DNA of 64,000 bases from Skeletonema tropicum (Eukaryota > Bacillariophyta > Thalassiosirophyceae > Thalassiosirales > Thalassiosiraceae), in the NCBI GenBank assembly GCA_037178625.1, contig CM074139.1, forward strand, positions 372,001 to 436,000, written 5' to 3'. Numbering within the stretch: the stretch's first letter is position 1; the number at the start of each line of letters is the position of its first letter. A program made the position numbers and the translations under genes. Shown here piece by piece: positions 61,163-64,000 of the stretch. The notes beneath the pieces are model-generated. The model saw nothing but the letters and a program-made list of their open reading frames with translations, did no database searches and was not told the DNA's origin.

Positions 61163-61756
61163 GGTCCTTACATGGGGTACGTAGGAACTAAAGATACCGA
61201 ATTCCTACTTAACAATAAAACGCGGTCAGACAGAAAATGAGGAAAGATTTTTCCACCTCCACCCAAAAATAACCTAAATAAAGCCCCACATACAAAAGCT
61301 AGTAGTTCACAACGATGATAGCCGTCACTTCGCCCTATCAAAATCATCGCCACTTCGGTCTTGTGACGGTGGTAGAGGTGGGTGACGTGTCGGAGAAACA
61401 CATGACATGGAAGATTTTTGGATGGCGCGCGCCACATGCGCGAGAAAGATGTGAGTAGGTACTTCTACATACATACTTATAGTGTTGGAAGTCGGAGAAT
61501 GAAGAGGTGGGTTTGATGGTAGGTGGATAGGTGGGAGTACATTCGGAGTAGAAGAGGAGGGTGGTTGATGCCATAATGAAGGGTCAGGTGGTAGTAGGTG
61601 AGCATCAATGGTGGGGAAGTTAGCCTGTGTTGATAGTTGGTGGTGGATTTGGTCGGAGAAAAGTTGTGCAGTGAGGGATGGTGTAGGGGTGAATTTGGAC
61701 ACATGTTTAGGGAGGATATGTTTGTATCTAAAACCGATGGGCCGATAATGTTTCAT

Positions 61757-63723
61757 GCATTGTTGACAAAGAAATTCTCGATGTTGAGAGTAACGTGGGA
61801 GACGTTGATTGTAGAGGGCTAAAAAAGTAGAGTGGATGTAAAGGGTGTATTGAGAAAGTGTAATAGTGTCCCCAGTCGGTGGGAATGTGTGTTGAAGTGG
61901 TATGTTCTGGAGGGCAGTTTGGGCGGCCGAAGCTTTTTCCCTCCTGGGGCCCTGTCAGGAGGGGCTTTGCGTCATCCCTTGCGGTAGTAACGACGCTGAC
62001 TGAGGCGTAAACGCTTATGGTGGCGTCTCATCGACATGGTGTTTTACAATACTATCTGTATGATTTGAAAGTGATGATACAATATTTTTCAACTTAGATT
62101 AGGGCGTTTATTACTTGAACGAGTAGAGTAATGAACTCGTTTCGGTTAGAATCTGTATGATTTGAAAGTGATGATACGCACTTTTTGCAAAAAGATGCAA
62201 CTCAAAATTCAACTTATCGTGTAGTGAAATACTCTAAGCCCTTTCATCGTGACATCACCATCACCGAACACACAAGCAAGATGATGATGACGCTTCTGCG
62301 CCGACGAGAGGCAACAAACAAGTGGGAAGTGCTGGACGAATAATAAAAGATTATCTCCTCTCTCAAGTCTCTCCTACGGATCAAATTCTGAACACAGCAC
62401 TCTCGTGTAACCACCGTATTTATACTCAAATAATGCACAGACATCACTTTTTGTGTGCTGGCACCACAACTCTCACGTCGACTGCTGTTACACCCTAGAC
62501 GATTGGCATGCAATCGAACCAAAATACACGGAGAACATGTGTAATGTTGCCGACAATATGGTACTTTTTGAAACGCCGTCGATCTTGAATAAACACTCAA
62601 CACGTGATGATGCTTTTTGACGTCGCTCGACATCAACCATATAAGATACGTTGGGTGAAGCTACCGTCTCTTCTCGCAGTATATTTATTCATATAATCGT
62701 TCATACTGATCTGCTCCGTCACAGGATGGGTTTTTGTGGGCGTTGGTGGCTGCGTCGTTCGCGTATGCATGTTGCTTTGTCGCTAATGAAAGAGGGCACA
62801 TCTCCGTCCAAAATCTGTCCACACACAACAATCAGCATTTACTATGAAAAACATCGGCAATGGCACATAAAGAAAACTCTATTTCAGCCGGCTTGAGGCT
62901 CTGTGTCAGCAGAGAAGGTTGTGTGGTGTAATATGAATGTATACATTGCAAGCATTTCTGATGCACAAGTTTATAAAAGAAGGTGCAAGCAGATGAGGAA
63001 TTAGGTGGCCATGAAAGCCTCAATCCTGAACCAGAGAGTGCAAGCAGGTGTAGGATGAGTAGAAATACTTAATGCATTAGATTATTATTGCTGTTCTTGG
63101 CAGTACTTGCTCATTCGTCATCACATATTACAAGCTCGGAGAAGGCGGCATGCAGGATCTTCTAGCGTATTTAGTCTACGTAGGAACTAGTATTTTCGAG
63201 TTGAATATTCAACTCAAAAAATTCAACTCAAAATTCAACTCGTCGCATGGGCGAAAAGCTCGAAATTAGTGCGTGAATAGTGAAAAGGTGCTTTTTGGAC
63301 CTTCTTGAAAACATTTTGGACGAAATTCAATTCGTCTACAGGGAGAGCTACGTGGGATCCCAGTACGGTCAAGGCGTGCAACTCGAGTTGAATTTCCGGG
63401 TGAATACTGTCTCATGTCCGTCTAATTCCACCGTGGAAGACCACGTCAATCAGGATCCAAAGATCCTCAAAATCGGCAAGCAGTCTCCTCAGTTTTGTTT
63501 TCGACAAGCAAAAACATTGCAATCGAGAACACCTCTAGTATTATCACCGATTTTGATAGCCATTGAAAGTTTTTTTAGGTAAGCATATGACGGATCGGAT
63601 TATTCGCAGAATGCTTGATAATATTGGGATTTGGCGCTGTTCGTGAGTCCTTTTTTTTGAAGGAATTATTGCGAAAGGTATCGCGTCGGAAACACAACAC
63701 AACCAGCCGAACATTGGCTCATC
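61757..63723. other. Intergenic DNA, no supported gene
   Basis: Holds a direct repeat of atctgtatgatttgaaagtg plus atgatac (about 62056 and 62150), a GC-rich hairpin cctcctggggccctgtcagg agg near 61940, and a cluster of ttcaactc words in both orientations (63200-63240, 63388). A minus frame at 62244-62636 has no features and is not called. Confidence 0.5.
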
Positions 63724-64000
63724 TGCTGTGGCTATTCCTGCCATCGGTAGCATATTGACGATATGATAGCCTTTGTTTACTTAGCAGAGGGATTCAGTCG
63801 CTGCTATGGCCCCCGTTGAGCCGTCGGCTCTTTGCGGAACAATAGAATCTTTGCTGTCGTTATTCCTGCCATCGGTAGCATACTGATGAAAGGATGACTT
63901 CTGGTTGATTCGGCTACTTAGCAGAGGGATTCAGTCGCTGCTATGGCCCCCGTTGAGCCGTCGGCTCTTTGCGGAACAATAGAATCTTTGCTGTTGTTAT
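63724..64000. repeat. Tandem repeat, about 130-137 bp period, continuing past the window
   Basis: Units start gctgtggctattcctgccat (63724) and gctgtcgttattcctgccat (63853), with a third beginning at 63990. Each contains cttagcagagggattcagtc, gctgctatggcccccgttga and gccgtcggctctttgcggaa. The first 30 bases and last 75 bases of the units are almost identical; the middle differs in length. Confidence 0.85.

Larger units (their letters stand above)
56705..61756 (-). mobile_element. Decayed non-LTR-type retroelement with reverse transcriptase
   Basis: About 5 kb on the minus strand, made of overlapping frames that continue one another after frameshifts. From 5' to 3': a Pro/Ser-rich head (61756-60614), a C2H2 finger (about 60600-60480), reverse transcriptase (59590-58059), a CCHC-like finger (about 57800-57740) and a C-terminal region (57580-56705). 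No long terminal repeats, integrase or protease are seen, and no poly-A tail is obvious at the 3' end. At least four frameshifts make it non-autonomous. Exact ends cannot be set. Confidence 0.75.

Noticed and set aside
62244..62636. A 130-codon minus-strand frame
   Set aside because: Composition is irregular (many Cys, Arg and Ser in random order), there is no motif, and the start context is poor.
1..64000. Search for CRISPR arrays, rRNA and tRNA genes
   Set aside because: No array of spaced identical repeats and no rRNA core sequence was seen; I found no convincing tRNA cloverleaf by reading, but short RNA genes can be missed without a covariance search.

Overview
The window reads as nuclear DNA of a centric diatom, most likely Thalassiosirales-like. 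The strongest evidence is three genes for fucoxanthin-chlorophyll a/c light-harvesting proteins with a bipartite plastid presequence ending in an AxAFAP-type motif. Supporting evidence is short GT-AG introns of about 90 bp, diatom-style Pro/Ser-repeat membrane proteins, a silaffin-like secreted protein, a diatom LRR protein, and many decayed transposons. There is no operon structure; genes are separated by 0.3-2 kb of AT-rich DNA. An assembly gap of 500 N lies at 30622-31121.

Layout. 1-6.3 kb: a broken zinc-finger gene fragment, then a Mutator-like transposon (2380-6298) with terminal inverted repeats and a DDE/SWIM transposase. 6.6-10.7 kb: a Ser/Asp-rich coding stretch broken by three TGA codons, then a 1097-aa coiled-coil protein. 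10.9-23.3 kb: the light-harvesting region, with three genes for one identical 210-aa protein. Two of them form an inverted duplication, and the spacer holds nested mobile elements, including a 149-bp MITE whose empty site survives in the opposite repeat arm. A myristoylation-motif ankyrin protein and decayed copies of one unknown gene also lie here. 23.5-31.2 kb: surface proteins, namely two Pro/Ser-repeat single-pass proteins in tandem and three tandem copies of a membrane protein with Cys-rich modules, the third cut by the gap. 33.3-44.1 kb: an FAD oxidoreductase with an RGG tail, an LRR protein, a Lys-rich TNPPTS-repeat secreted protein, and a membrane-anchored double SET-domain protein. 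44.4-50.3 kb: a long-inverted-repeat element, a dUTPase gene with a GC-AG intron, a MORN protein, and a C-terminal fragment of ribonucleotide reductase R2. 50.6-55 kb: a five-exon P-loop ATPase of STAND/AAA_16 type with an in-frame TAA. 56.7-61.8 kb: a frameshifted non-LTR-type reverse-transcriptase element. The last 280 bp begin a tandem repeat that runs off the window.

Functionally the genes fall into light harvesting, cell-surface or cell-wall proteins, nucleotide hygiene (dUTPase plus an R2 remnant) and signalling or scaffold proteins. No new multi-gene system stands out. The most informative observations are the MITE filled/empty-site pair, the light-harvesting inverted duplication with a transposon at its edge, the R2 tail fragment, the GC-AG dUTPase intron, the silaffin-like repeat protein and the repeated promoter palindromes of the surface-protein family.
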